Source of the DNA: Litorimonas sp963972195
GTDB taxonomy: Bacteria; Pseudomonadota; Alphaproteobacteria; Caulobacterales; Maricaulaceae
DNA: 64,000 bases
Reading direction: 5' to 3'
Assembly (NCBI GenBank): GCA_963972195.1
Contig: CAXATH010000002.1
Coordinates: 248,001 to 312,000 of the forward strand
Shown here: positions 1 to 8,502 of the stretch, piece after piece
Layout: every line of letters starts with the position of its first letter
Position numbering within the stretch: position 1 is the stretch's first letter
Notes under the pieces: generated by a model
Database searches by the model: none
What the model was told of the DNA's origin: nothing
Seen by the model: the letters and a program-made list of their open reading frames with translations, nothing else
Made by a program: the position numbers and the translations under genes

Positions 1-366
1 CGCCCGCAATTCGGATACATCGGCTTTACTCGCTTCCCACAAACCTTCACTATTAGGAGAGTCTGCGAGAATTGAAAGCTGCCGGGAAGCTGGTTGCCAT
101 CCGAGCGAGGCTGCCAAAGCCAGATAATCAAGTGCCTGTTTCCAGTTCTGTTCGCCCACCATACCAGAGGCGAACATCACGGCGACGAATTCGGCTGCCT
201 CGCCGTTTCCCGCTTCCATCGCTTGTTTCAAAAATAGCTGGCCGTCCTCAACGCATTTGGAGGACCTTGGCTCTGCGATGAGACGTTTGCCAATTGTAGT
301 CATTGCCTGAACGTCACCGTTCGAAGCGGTTTTTCTCAAAGCCTCTAATTCCTCAATTGTCGTCAA
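1..366 (-). CDS. Sel1/TPR-repeat protein, N-terminal part (runs off left edge)
   Basis: An open frame reads leftwards from a TTG at 366 to the window edge without a stop (122 codons visible). The TTG is preceded by an AAGGA-type ribosome site about 8 bases upstream; no ATG fits as well. The visible protein is helical and alanine-rich, with two Sel1/TPR-like units (for example KRLIAEPRSSKC, then WKQALDYLALAASLGWQPA). Similar N-termini occur in alphaproteobacterial proteins carrying a C-terminal 2-oxoglutarate/Fe(II) oxygenase domain, but that part would lie outside the window, so the oxygenase role is only a guess. The codon pattern and repeat structure make this strand the coding one. Confidence 0.6.
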   Translation of the reverse strand, partial: MTTIEELEALRKTASNGDVQAMTTIGKRLIAEPRSSKCVEDGQLFLKQAMEAGNGEAAEFVAVMFASGMVGEQNWKQALDYLALAASLGWQPASRQLSILADSPNSEGLWEASKADVSELRA

Positions 367-756
367 GCTTTTTTCCTTAATGCGCGTAGATCGCGCTACG
401 GTAAGTGGGTTTGTGGCGATATTCGGCCAGAGGAACTTTATAGGCAAGGACTCCAATCTATCAACGGATATCTGGTTGTTCTTTTCTGAGCTTGAATTCC
501 GAGTGATTCACATGGGTTATTTGGCTATTCCGATAATTTTGCGGGTCCATATAATCTCAAATTTAGCATATTTCAAAGAAAACAGCTTTTAATTCAACAG
601 GCTAGGGTAGATGCCGAGTAACTAAAACAGTTTCTTGACAGTAATGTAACAAGTATTGTAATAAAAGTGTCATAGAGGTTAGGCTAACGATGTGTAGGCC
701 AACGGCGCATGTTTGCAGTCTAAAATACGTTGGTGATGTTCAAAAAGGAGATCACC
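367..756. other. Intergenic region between divergent genes
   Basis: About 390 bases between the leftward Sel1 gene and the rightward TPR gene, noticeably A+T-rich. It holds a good sigma70-like promoter at 635-664 for the rightward gene. A 70-codon open frame at 380-592 has no ribosome site and no recognisable protein features, and I do not regard it as a gene. Confidence 0.5.
635..664 (+). promoter_or_regulatory. Predicted sigma70-type promoter of the TPR gene
   Basis: A perfect TTGACA (635-640) is followed after 18 bases by TAATAA (659-664). This would start transcription near 671, about 85 bases before the ATG at 757. It overlaps two TGTAA half-sites (645 and 657) that could bind a regulator. 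Confidence 0.5.
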
Positions 757-1314
757 ATGAAAAACATCCTAATTTCCACAGTCTTTGTGGCATCAATCAG
801 CGCTGCCCCGGCATTTGCTAGTGATTTTGAATCTAGTCACGTCGTCGTTTCCAACGCGGATCAGAATATTCAACTCTGCATGGGGTCGGATGTAGATGCG
901 GCGCCGAATAAGGCTATTCGCGCTTGCACGAAGGCATATAGAGCTTCAATTCCGAATTATGACATAAAATCAGATATTCTGACCCGCCGCGGCTGGTTAC
1001 AACTTTCCAATGGGGAGTATGACAGGGCGTCCCGGGATTTCAAATCCGCTGCGAAACTCAACAATGTTAACGAAATAGCGTTTCTTGGCGAGGGATTCAC
1101 GGCAATGATGCGAAAAGATTATGCGACCGCAATTGATTATTTCAATGATTGTATGACTCACAATGACGCCGCTCCGCTTGCCTATTATGGTTTAGGTATG
1201 ACCAAGGAGTTGACTGGCGACACATCTGGCGCGCTCGAAGCTTATAAGCAGGCTGCGGAGTTACGCCCTGATTGGCGAGCGCCGCGTGAAGAATTGTCGC
1301 GTATTAAAGCCTAA
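757..1314 (+). CDS. Secreted TPR protein
   Basis: A protein of 185 residues with a classical signal peptide (MKNILISTVFVASISA, cleavage near AFA-SD), so periplasmic. The mature part has at least three tetratricopeptide units: one around residues 75-100 (RRGWLQLSNGEYDRASRDF), one with DYATAIDYFNDC, and one near the C-terminus (LTGDTSGALEAYKQAAEL). The ATG at 757 is chosen over an upstream TTG at 730 because AAGGAG lies 6 bases before it and the signal peptide starts there. It precedes the beta-helix lipoprotein and TonB receptor genes, which suggests a helper role in the same uptake or surface system. A cysteine pair near residues 40-60 could form a disulfide. Function is unknown. Confidence 0.8.
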   Translation: MKNILISTVFVASISAAPAFASDFESSHVVVSNADQNIQLCMGSDVDAAPNKAIRACTKAYRASIPNYDIKSDILTRRGWLQLSNGEYDRASRDFKSAAKLNNVNEIAFLGEGFTAMMRKDYATAIDYFNDCMTHNDAAPLAYYGLGMTKELTGDTSGALEAYKQAAELRPDWRAPREELSRIKA

Positions 1315-1344
1315 CTCAAATCTAAATCAGTTCTAACTTGTTTT

Positions 1345-1373
1345 AGCCAGTCGGACCTCCGGCTGGCTTTTTT
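1345..1373 (+). terminator. Rho-independent terminator
   Basis: A hairpin AGCCAG-T-CGG / CCG-G-CTGGCT with a 4-base loop is followed by a run of seven T. It ends the TPR gene transcript, so the lipoprotein gene downstream probably has its own promoter. Confidence 0.85.
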
Positions 1374-1448
1374 ATGACGGTTTCGTCAAAAAACCATAAC
1401 CATATCGTCACGTAAGTTTTACGAAATTGGCACAATAGCATTACTTGC

Positions 1449-1468
1449 CTGTCATATTACGCTGTCAA
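1449..1468 (+). promoter_or_regulatory. Direct repeat CTGTCAT / CTGTCAA, possible regulator site
   Basis: Two CTGTCA direct repeats start at 1449 and 1462, upstream of the lipoprotein gene. CTGTCA is the half-site of PhoB boxes, but those are spaced 11 bases start to start and these are 13, so assignment to PhoB is weak. Confidence 0.2.
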
Positions 1469-1550
1469 ATCCCCATCCAAATGCGGACGAGCAGAGTCTT
1501 AGATGTGAGCTATCCGCACCCAAAGATTTTTAATGGTGAAGGATATCTCA

Positions 1551-4346
1551 ATGAAACTATCTATGCGTAATCTGCTATTGGCATCTGCGGCCTGCCTAGC
1601 TTTAGTCGGCTGCCAACAGGGTAGCGATATTATCTCTCCCGGGCTAACAGTCGTTGATCCTACAACTCCGCCACCACCGCCTCCGCCTCCGCCCCCTCCG
1701 CCCTCTGCAAGCACGTGTCCTGACGGGACAGACGGCACACCTTTGGGAAGCATGACATTGTGTAGTACGCCTCTCGGCAATTTGGAGAGCCTAAATGGTA
1801 CACTGACAGAAAGCGCGACATTAGAGTTCCGCGAAGGCGTCATATATGAGCTCACGGGACGCCTCAATGTCGGAACAGACGCGGGTGCAGACGGAACTGA
1901 TTCTCCGGTTGTTCTGACGATCGAACCCGGCGTTATGATTGCTGGCGACTCCGGCGAAGACTACATCGTCGTAAATCGCGGACATCAGATTGAAGCGGCT
2001 GGCACAGCGAATGCGCCAATCATCATGACAAGCAAAAGCGACATTACAGCTACTGGTGATCGCGTAAACGCGATTGGCGAATGGGGCGGCTTGGTCGTTC
2101 TAGGCAATGCGCCAATCAATCGCTGTAATGTTCCGGGCGTTAATGCCGGAACAGCAGATTGTGAAAACGCAATTGAAGGCGTAACGGAACCTGACGCGCT
2201 ATACGGCGGCGGCGACCCATTATCGGACAGCGGGACGCTTCAATATATTCAGATTCGCCACGCCGGGTTTGAGGTTGCAACTGACGTGGAACTGAACGGC
2301 CTTACAATGGGCGGCGTCGGTTCCGGGACGACCGTCGACCATATCCAAGTACACAACAACTCTGATGACGGCATCGAATTTTTCGGCGGAACAGTTAATG
2401 CGAAATATCTTGCTCTGACAGGCAATGATGACGAGCAGCTGGACACAGACAATGGCTACCAAGGCAATATCCAATATGTTCTTGCCTCGCAGCGCGGCGG
2501 CGATTCTTCTGACAATGGTATTGAAGCCAGTTCCGTCAATCCGGGTGCCACGCCAGCTTCAGATGCGACCATCTCAAACTTTTCGCTTATCGGGAATGGC
2601 AACACAGATAGTAACGGTATTCGCCTTAATACAGGTACGGTCGGGACTTATGTGAACGGAATCATTGTCGAAGCAAATTCTTGCCTAGATTATGAAGACA
2701 ATGCAGGGGATGGTATGCCTGGCTTTAGCCCAGTCAACGACCCGGCCTTCCAGTCTGTCTTATTTGATTGCGGCGCGGGTCTTGTGAGAACCGGTGACGG
2801 CGCAGACCCGGCGACCGGACAAGCAGCTGTTGATGCAGACGGAAATAATGTCGTCGGGACCAACTCTTTGGGCGGCTTCTTTCCGGGACCGAATGAACTT
2901 GCCGTTCAAGCGACAAACCTCGAAGACGATTTCTTTGATGATGTTGATTACATCGGTGCTTTTGGTCCTGAGGAATCTGAGACTGACAACTGGGCGACCG
3001 GATGGACGCAAGACGTATTCCCTGATCCAGAGTGCCCTACTGGTACAACGGCCGCTGGACAGTTAAACGGTCAAAATCTTTGTAACGTTACTGGTGTTGT
3101 AACAGACTCACTTCGTCTTACACGGGGCAATCTTTACGCCCTTGTTGGACGCGTTGACATCGGTGTGGATATCGGTGCAGGCGGCGCTGCACCAGAGGGC
3201 GATGAAGCGACATTGACGATCGAGTCAGGCGTAACGGTCTTTGGACGTGGCGGTTCGGATTATCTGGTCGTAAACCGCGGCTCGCAAATTTTTGCAAACG
3301 GAACGCGCTCTAACCCTGTTATATTCACTTCTGAAAATGATGTAACAGACGCCTCGGGTGACCGTGCCAATGCGATCGGCGAGTGGGGCGGACTTGTCAT
3401 TCTTGGCGATGCTCCGATTAACCGGTGTAATGTACCAGGTGCAACCGGCGGCACGAACGCTTGTGAAAACGCAGTAGAAGGCGTGACAGAGCCCGACGCA
3501 CTTTATGGTGGTTCTGATGAGGATGATAATTCAGGCTCTCTCAGATTTGTTCAAGTTAAGTATGCCGGTTTTGAAGTTGCTACAGATGTAGAACTAAACG
3601 GGATTACGCTTGGCGGCGTCGGGAACGGCACCGTTATTGAAAATGTTCAAGTCCACAATAACTCGGATGACGGCATTGAATTCTTCGGCGGAAACGTAAA
3701 CGCAAAATATGTTGTTGTAACCGGAAATGACGACGAGCAACTCGATACAGATAATGGATATAACGGTAATGTTCAGTTCGTAATCGCAATCCAGCGCGGT
3801 GGAGATTCATCCGATAACGGTATCGAGGCAAGTTCCGTTGCACCGGGCGCAACTCCAGCGTCAGATGCCACCTTCTCGAACTTCACATTGGTCAATAACT
3901 CAGCAATCAATAATACAGATAGTCACGGTATCCGCATGAATACCGGAACTATCGGAAATTACCTAAACGGTATTCTCGTCGAGCAGAACTTCTGCCTCGA
4001 TTACGAAGACAGCGCAGGTGACGGTACTGTAGGCTTCACGCCTGGCGCGGATCCGGCCTTCCAATCCGTTTTGTTTGATTGCGGCGCAGGTCTTGTGAGA
4101 ACCGGAGACGGGGCTGACCCAGTGACGGGTCAAGCGGCAGTCGATGCGGATCCGAACAACGTGGTCGGCGGAAACAGCCTGACAAACACCTTTATCAATG
4201 GTGACAATGAAAACAGCGTAACAGTCACGCCGCTTCCGGCGAACGGATTCTTCGACATGGTTGATTATGTCGGCGCCGTCAAAGATGCGGATGACACATG
4301 GTGGCAAGGTTGGACGTGTGGCCTCGAAGACACAAACCCTTGCTAA
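1551..4346 (+). CDS. Two-module beta-helix surface lipoprotein
   Basis: About 931 residues from the ATG at 1551, which has AAGGA 8 bases upstream (another ATG lies at 1533). A lipoprotein signal peptide ends in the lipobox LVGC, followed by a polar stretch with 12 consecutive prolines. The rest is two homologous modules of about 435 residues (split near base 3032). Each has the parallel beta-helix signature of this family: VVNRG, GEWGGLVxLG, APINRCNVPG, NNSDDGIEFFGG, DDEQLDTDNGY, QRGGDSSDNGIEASS. Each also has conserved cysteines and many Asp/Asn/Gly residues that may bind calcium. Similar proteins in other bacteria are encoded next to TonB-dependent receptors, as here. A role in surface binding or delivery of a ligand to the receptor is inferred; the ligand is unknown. 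Confidence 0.8.
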   Translation: MKLSMRNLLLASAACLALVGCQQGSDIISPGLTVVDPTTPPPPPPPPPPPPSASTCPDGTDGTPLGSMTLCSTPLGNLESLNGTLTESATLEFREGVIYELTGRLNVGTDAGADGTDSPVVLTIEPGVMIAGDSGEDYIVVNRGHQIEAAGTANAPIIMTSKSDITATGDRVNAIGEWGGLVVLGNAPINRCNVPGVNAGTADCENAIEGVTEPDALYGGGDPLSDSGTLQYIQIRHAGFEVATDVELNGLTMGGVGSGTTVDHIQVHNNSDDGIEFFGGTVNAKYLALTGNDDEQLDTDNGYQGNIQYVLASQRGGDSSDNGIEASSVNPGATPASDATISNFSLIGNGNTDSNGIRLNTGTVGTYVNGIIVEANSCLDYEDNAGDGMPGFSPVNDPAFQSVLFDCGAGLVRTGDGADPATGQAAVDADGNNVVGTNSLGGFFPGPNELAVQATNLEDDFFDDVDYIGAFGPEESETDNWATGWTQDVFPDPECPTGTTAAGQLNGQNLCNVTGVVTDSLRLTRGNLYALVGRVDIGVDIGAGGAAPEGDEATLTIESGVTVFGRGGSDYLVVNRGSQIFANGTRSNPVIFTSENDVTDASGDRANAIGEWGGLVILGDAPINRCNVPGATGGTNACENAVEGVTEPDALYGGSDEDDNSGSLRFVQVKYAGFEVATDVELNGITLGGVGNGTVIENVQVHNNSDDGIEFFGGNVNAKYVVVTGNDDEQLDTDNGYNGNVQFVIAIQRGGDSSDNGIEASSVAPGATPASDATFSNFTLVNNSAINNTDSHGIRMNTGTIGNYLNGILVEQNFCLDYEDSAGDGTVGFTPGADPAFQSVLFDCGAGLVRTGDGADPVTGQAAVDADPNNVVGGNSLTNTFINGDNENSVTVTPLPANGFFDMVDYVGAVKDADDTWWQGWTCGLEDTNPC
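1716..4346 (+). repeat. Tandem duplication of a ~1.3 kb coding module
   Basis: Bases 1716-3032 and 3033-4346 encode two clearly homologous modules in the same reading frame. They share long near-identical stretches (for example FEVATDVELNG, NNSDDGIEFFGG, DQLDT-like motifs and AFQSVLFDCGAGLVRTGDGA). They differ mainly in loop residues and at the module ends. Synonymous differences are abundant, so the duplication is not recent. Confidence 0.85.
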
Positions 4347-4362
4347 TTCAATAGATGATAGC

Positions 4363-4395
4363 AGAGGCCGCGGTTTTCGCGGCCTCTGAATTTTC
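4363..4395 (+). terminator. Hairpin after the lipoprotein gene, weak terminator
   Basis: A 10-bp perfect stem AGAGGCCGCG / CGCGGCCTCT with a 5-base loop, followed by GAATTTTC rather than a clean T run. It may attenuate rather than stop transcription into the TonB receptor gene. Confidence 0.5.
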
Positions 4396-4479
4396 GGTTC
4401 ATCAAAATCAAATGCCCGGGGTCGGTCTTTATTCTCGAATACAGACGCCCCCTTTCTAAGTTGTAATCAAAGGTTTCCC

Positions 4480-7050
4480 ATGATTTACAGATCATCATTA
4501 AAGGCAGTCCTTGCTTTATCTGCAGCTGCATTAAGTTTTCAGGCCAGCGCCCAAGATACCAGTAATGGCGAGAGTGAGACGCGTATTGATGAAGTCGTCG
4601 TGACAGGCAGCTTCATCCCTGACCCGCAACGCGCGACGTCCCAAGTGGCGTCTTTTCTGCAAGCAGAAGATTTAATTCGTCAGGGAGACTCAGATGCAGC
4701 CTTGGCGCTAACCCGCGTCAGTGGATTGAGCATTGTTGGCGGTCGATTTGCCTATGTTCGGGGTTTAGGCGATCGCTACTCCTCCGCTTTGCTCAATGGG
4801 TCTCCTCTACCAAGTCCGCAGCCTCTTAGACGAACTGTGCCACTGGATCTTTTCCCATCAAGTGTTTTGAATGGCATCACCGTTCAGAAAACTTATTCTC
4901 CTAATTATCCGGGGGAATTTGGCGGCGGGGTTATTGCGCTCAACACGCTGAAAACACCGCCGGAAGATTTCTTCAAGGTGAAGCTCGGTATTGGCGCGAA
5001 CACAGAGACGACCGGTAAAGAAAGCCTTTTTGTCCATGGCGGAGACTATGACGCGTTGGGATTTGATGATGGAACTCGGGATATTCCCGAACCATTACTT
5101 GAAGTAATTAAAGGGGGGCAACGTCTGCAGGATCAGTCTGACGCGGATCTCGAACTGATAGGGCAGCTTCTTGTCGATCCCAATTTGACAGTTCTTCAGT
5201 CATATGACGAAACCTTCCCGGATATGAATGTCTCAATCGACGCAGCCAAAACCATTGGTGTTGGATTCGGCGAACTTGGATTTGTGGGTACAGCTGGTTT
5301 TGACAACGCCTGGACGACTGAAAGATCGACCCGTCAAGTTCAGGCAAATGGCAGAATTGAAGACAGCTTGGAATCTGTTGAATCCACTTATCAAGTTACA
5401 TTAAATGCTTTGGCCTCGACGACGTTAAACTTTGATTCCGGCGACTCGGTTCAAGGGACTGTTTTTTACGTACATGACACAGCCAAAGAAGCTCAGATTG
5501 ATCAAGGCAGAACATTCAGTGAGCCGGATGGCGTGTTCTTGGAGAAAAACGGTTATTATGAACGAGAGCTTCTTTTCACACAGCTCAATGGCGAGCACTT
5601 GCTTGGGGATCTGACCGCAAATTGGCGTGGTTCCTATTCAATGGCGAGCCGTGACGCGCCTTATGAGCGCCAACTTGAGCGTCAACTTCGAGGTGATGCG
5701 TTACTTTTCCCGGGCAATAACGCCCATAGTATTTCATTTTCCGAAGTGAATGATGAAATTACGAGCGGAGGCTTGGACCTGAGTTATTACGTACCAAGCA
5801 CAAGTCCTTGGGAAGTCGAAATTTCTGGCGGTGTAGAATATTCGCAAACAGACAGAGAATTTGCCGATTTAAATCTTCAGTATACGACGTCGACTCAACT
5901 TGACCCACAATTGGCGGCCGCTCGCGTGGACCTTTTATTCTCTGCGGCAACAATTGGGCCTATTTTTACAATCCAAGAAATTCCGCCTCGTCCAAGCGAT
6001 AACTATCTTGGTGATTTGGATGTCTTCGGCGCTTACCTCAAAGCCGATATCGAATTTTCGCCGACAGTGCGCGCGGATTACGGCGTCCGCTTTGAGGACT
6101 CCGAATTAAATGTTCAGACTTTGGATCGATTCAGCAATTTGGGGGTGACCTCCAATTTGGACAATAACTACATTTTGCCGTCTGCCTCATTTACTTGGAA
6201 CTTCCTCGATGACACACAACTACGTCTTGGATATTCCAATACGATTGCGCGGCCTCAATTCCGTGAACTGGCTTCCTCGCGTTTTCTAGACCCAGAGACG
6301 GACCGTACTTTTGTGGGTAACCCCAATATCGTCGACTCCGAATTCGAGAACTTTGATGTCCGTCTAGAGCGTTATTTTGGCCGCAATCAGTTTATTACTG
6401 TGTCTGGATTTTATAAAAACATTAAAAACCCCATCGAAGAATCGACATTCGAAACTTCAGCGAACGTTTTTGAAACCTCTTTCATTAACGCCCCCGCCGC
6501 TGAATTACTCGGTATGGAAGCTGAATTTCGGACAAATTTTGACATGCCTGGAGATATTCCGTTTCTGAACTCACGGGAATGGTTCTTTACTGTGAACTAC
6601 ACTTACACGGATGCGACTGTTAATGCCGAAGCTGACGATGTGATTATTCAAGCAGATGGCACCCCGATTTCGGCCGAGCTATTCGGAATTGATGGACAGC
6701 CATTGCAAGGAACGCCTGAGAATATCGTAAATTCTCAATTTGGTTGGGAATCAGACAATACGCAATTCACTATATTGTTTGGTTGGGTTGACGACCGTGT
6801 TTCCCGCCGCGGATTGAGAGGGCTAAGCAATGTTCCTGACGTTATCGAAAGCCCGGGTCCGCAGCTAGATCTGGTTTATCGCCATAAGATGGAAGTTCGT
6901 GGTCAAGAGTTCAATCTCGGCCTGAGCGCTCGAAACCTCTTGAACACCGACCATGAGGAATTCCAAACAAGCGAAGGGGCTGGGCGGTCCGAGTTCAACA
7001 CCTATAAGCGCGGCGTCAATTTCTCAGCGTCACTTTCTACAAGCTTCTAA
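4480..7050 (+). CDS. TonB-dependent outer membrane receptor
   Basis: A protein of 856 residues with a signal peptide (cleavage near ASA-QD), a TonB-box-like IDEVVVTG right after it, a plug domain (about 38-170: VRGLGDRYSSALLNG, TVPLDLFPSSVL, PNYPGEFGGGVIALNT) and a long 22-strand-type barrel ending in a C-terminal phenylalanine (LSTSF). Such receptors import scarce ligands across the outer membrane using TonB energy. There is no extra N-terminal signalling (STN) domain. The lipoprotein gene ends 133 bases upstream and is probably its partner. The substrate cannot be read from the sequence; nothing points specifically to a siderophore. Confidence 0.9.
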   Translation: MIYRSSLKAVLALSAAALSFQASAQDTSNGESETRIDEVVVTGSFIPDPQRATSQVASFLQAEDLIRQGDSDAALALTRVSGLSIVGGRFAYVRGLGDRYSSALLNGSPLPSPQPLRRTVPLDLFPSSVLNGITVQKTYSPNYPGEFGGGVIALNTLKTPPEDFFKVKLGIGANTETTGKESLFVHGGDYDALGFDDGTRDIPEPLLEVIKGGQRLQDQSDADLELIGQLLVDPNLTVLQSYDETFPDMNVSIDAAKTIGVGFGELGFVGTAGFDNAWTTERSTRQVQANGRIEDSLESVESTYQVTLNALASTTLNFDSGDSVQGTVFYVHDTAKEAQIDQGRTFSEPDGVFLEKNGYYERELLFTQLNGEHLLGDLTANWRGSYSMASRDAPYERQLERQLRGDALLFPGNNAHSISFSEVNDEITSGGLDLSYYVPSTSPWEVEISGGVEYSQTDREFADLNLQYTTSTQLDPQLAAARVDLLFSAATIGPIFTIQEIPPRPSDNYLGDLDVFGAYLKADIEFSPTVRADYGVRFEDSELNVQTLDRFSNLGVTSNLDNNYILPSASFTWNFLDDTQLRLGYSNTIARPQFRELASSRFLDPETDRTFVGNPNIVDSEFENFDVRLERYFGRNQFITVSGFYKNIKNPIEESTFETSANVFETSFINAPAAELLGMEAEFRTNFDMPGDIPFLNSREWFFTVNYTYTDATVNAEADDVIIQADGTPISAELFGIDGQPLQGTPENIVNSQFGWESDNTQFTILFGWVDDRVSRRGLRGLSNVPDVIESPGPQLDLVYRHKMEVRGQEFNLGLSARNLLNTDHEEFQTSEGAGRSEFNTYKRGVNFSASLSTSF

Positions 7051-7055
7051 GAACC

Positions 7056-7082
7056 AAGGCAGGGGTTATTTTCTGCCTTTTG
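7056..7082 (+). terminator. Weak terminator directly after the TonB receptor
   Basis: A hairpin AAGGCAG / CTGCCTT with a loop of about 10 bases is followed by TTTTG. It starts 5 bases after the receptor stop codon. The short T run suggests leaky termination. Confidence 0.5.
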
Positions 7083-7246
7083 AGGATCACCTGAAGCTTC
7101 GGCCAAAGGTGTAGGGTCGGTGATTGCTAACCTCGTCACCGGCCCGCTTTATTCCAACACTTGTAATGCCTCTGGTCAGTATAAGTGTCTGAGATAAATC
7201 TGCGGGGAGGTAGATTTTGGCCGGGCCTAAGGGCCCGGTCTTTTTT
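7083..7246 (+). ncRNA. Candidate small RNA or structured 3' UTR
   Basis: Between two terminators lies a gene-free stretch with successive stems: CACCT/AGGTG (7088-7111), a 10-bp GGGTCGGTGA/TCACCGGCCC stem (7114-7145, one wobble), ACACTT/AAGTGT (7157-7188), ATCT/AGAT (7198-7215), then a strong terminator. The following gene is on the opposite strand, so this is not a leader for it. It could be a 3'-UTR-derived small RNA of the receptor transcript. I see no clear promoter of its own and do not recognise a family. Confidence 0.35.
7219..7246 (+). terminator. Strong rho-independent terminator
   Basis: A stem of about 9 bp (GGCCGGGCC / GGCCCGGTC, one G-T pair) with a 4-base loop is followed by six T. 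It terminates rightward transcription and faces the end of the leftward hglS gene. Confidence 0.85.
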
Positions 7247-7261
7247 ATTTAAAATTTAGAA

Positions 7262-8443
7262 TCAATCGACCTGAGCAGCATAGAGGTCAAACATATCATG
7301 CACAGGTCGGCCCAACGCTTTCTCGAAAGCCTCTTGATTAGCGCTGGCTTTTAAAGACTGCGCTTCGCCGTCTTCACCTAAATTGGACCGAAAAATACCC
7401 GCAGCGCTAACGGGCAGAAAATCTTCATATGTTAGCGCTTTAAACCCGTCATCCGTCTTTCGGAAATATGCTAAACCGGCGTTTCGAATCGAGTCCCAGT
7501 CGTCTGGAAATTCTGAAAAGTCTTTTGCCGCCAGACACCGGTCATATAATTCGCGGCCTTTCGGCGTTAAAGCGGCTCCGCGCTGTTCGATCTCGCCAAA
7601 TCGGGCCGTATGCGTTCTTTGTGTCCAATTTCCGTTGTCCTCGAATAAAATATCTTCGCTGAGCGCTTTGAAAGCGGTTTGACGTAAAAGAATAGGGCAT
7701 TTTCTTTTTGGCGGGCCTTCAATCACATCTTTTGCTTCCAAGCCTTTTGCAAGCATTTTTTCTTGTGCATTATCAATATCCAATGTGCGGGGCGTCAGAT
7801 GATTGATATGCGGTCCCTGAAAGCTGACAATATCCGCTAATAATGGATGATGACTTTTCATCCGCTTGTAAGTGCCTAAAGAAACCTGTGCTCGGTCATG
7901 CCACTGAAAAGTTTTGAGGAATTCAGCGATAAATTTGTCTGCTTCATTTTCGCCTATCCCGCCTTGTTTTTCGGCCTTTTCAAGCAGATTTAAAAGCTCA
8001 CCTGTGAAAATATCCCGCTCTGAAAGAGCGGATACAGCATCCTCCCGTAATTCATTGTCATCAATTAACTCAGGGCGCAGTAAAGACGTGAACATTCTAA
8101 ATGGACTTTGCTCAAGCGCCTCTGGCGTAACGGGACGGAAAGCCGTCGAATGTATCGGCAATCCTGCCACAGAGAGATCGTAATACCCAACTGGCTCCAT
8201 TCCGAGCAAATCAAAGAGCCGGGCAATTGTCGACAAATCTTTCGCCGTGCCAACACGAATAGCGCCGTGGCGTTCTTGGCCAAGTCGTTCCGCGCCCACA
8301 GACTGTTCAGGATCAACCTCTTTATTTACCTCAGCAACAATATCCAGCAAAGTTCCATAGGCTGGAACTTCTTTGCGGTACATGGTTGAGAGCGCATCAG
8401 AAAAACGCTGACGCAGAGCAGATTTGGCAATAAGTTTTGTCAT
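7262..8443 (-). CDS. hglS: 2-oxoadipate dioxygenase/decarboxylase (DUF1338, HglS-like)
   Basis: A protein of 393 residues from the ATG at 8443; an earlier in-frame start at 8548 would overlap folD and adds no conserved sequence. It matches the DUF1338 family, a VOC-fold non-haem iron enzyme that converts 2-oxoadipate to D-2-hydroxyglutarate with O2 and release of CO2 in lysine breakdown. Expected metal-ligand regions are present: ERHGAIRVGT (His59), INHLTPRTLDID (His215) and FGEIEQRGAALT (Glu286). FRMFTSLLRPELI is also typical. It lies 60 bases downstream of folD on the same strand, possibly co-transcribed. No other lysine catabolism gene is visible nearby, so pathway context rests on the family. 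Confidence 0.8.
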   Translation of the reverse strand: MTKLIAKSALRQRFSDALSTMYRKEVPAYGTLLDIVAEVNKEVDPEQSVGAERLGQERHGAIRVGTAKDLSTIARLFDLLGMEPVGYYDLSVAGLPIHSTAFRPVTPEALEQSPFRMFTSLLRPELIDDNELREDAVSALSERDIFTGELLNLLEKAEKQGGIGENEADKFIAEFLKTFQWHDRAQVSLGTYKRMKSHHPLLADIVSFQGPHINHLTPRTLDIDNAQEKMLAKGLEAKDVIEGPPKRKCPILLRQTAFKALSEDILFEDNGNWTQRTHTARFGEIEQRGAALTPKGRELYDRCLAAKDFSEFPDDWDSIRNAGLAYFRKTDDGFKALTYEDFLPVSAAGIFRSNLGEDGEAQSLKASANQEAFEKALGRPVHDMFDLYAAQVD

Positions 8444-8502
8444 AACCACTTTCTGAAAAGTTTTGAAAAGAAAACACGCTCGCCTCAATTTAGTCGAAGC
8501 GC

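Noticed and set aside
380..592. 70-codon open frame on the plus strand
   Set aside because: No ribosome site, no family character and an A+T-rich non-coding look.
1429..1449. TGGCAC ... TTGC as a sigma54 promoter
   Set aside because: The spacing between the two elements is too long for the -24/-12 arrangement.
1499..1867. Minus-strand frame with a poly-glycine run
   Set aside because: It is the antisense of the poly-proline coding stretch of the lipoprotein gene.
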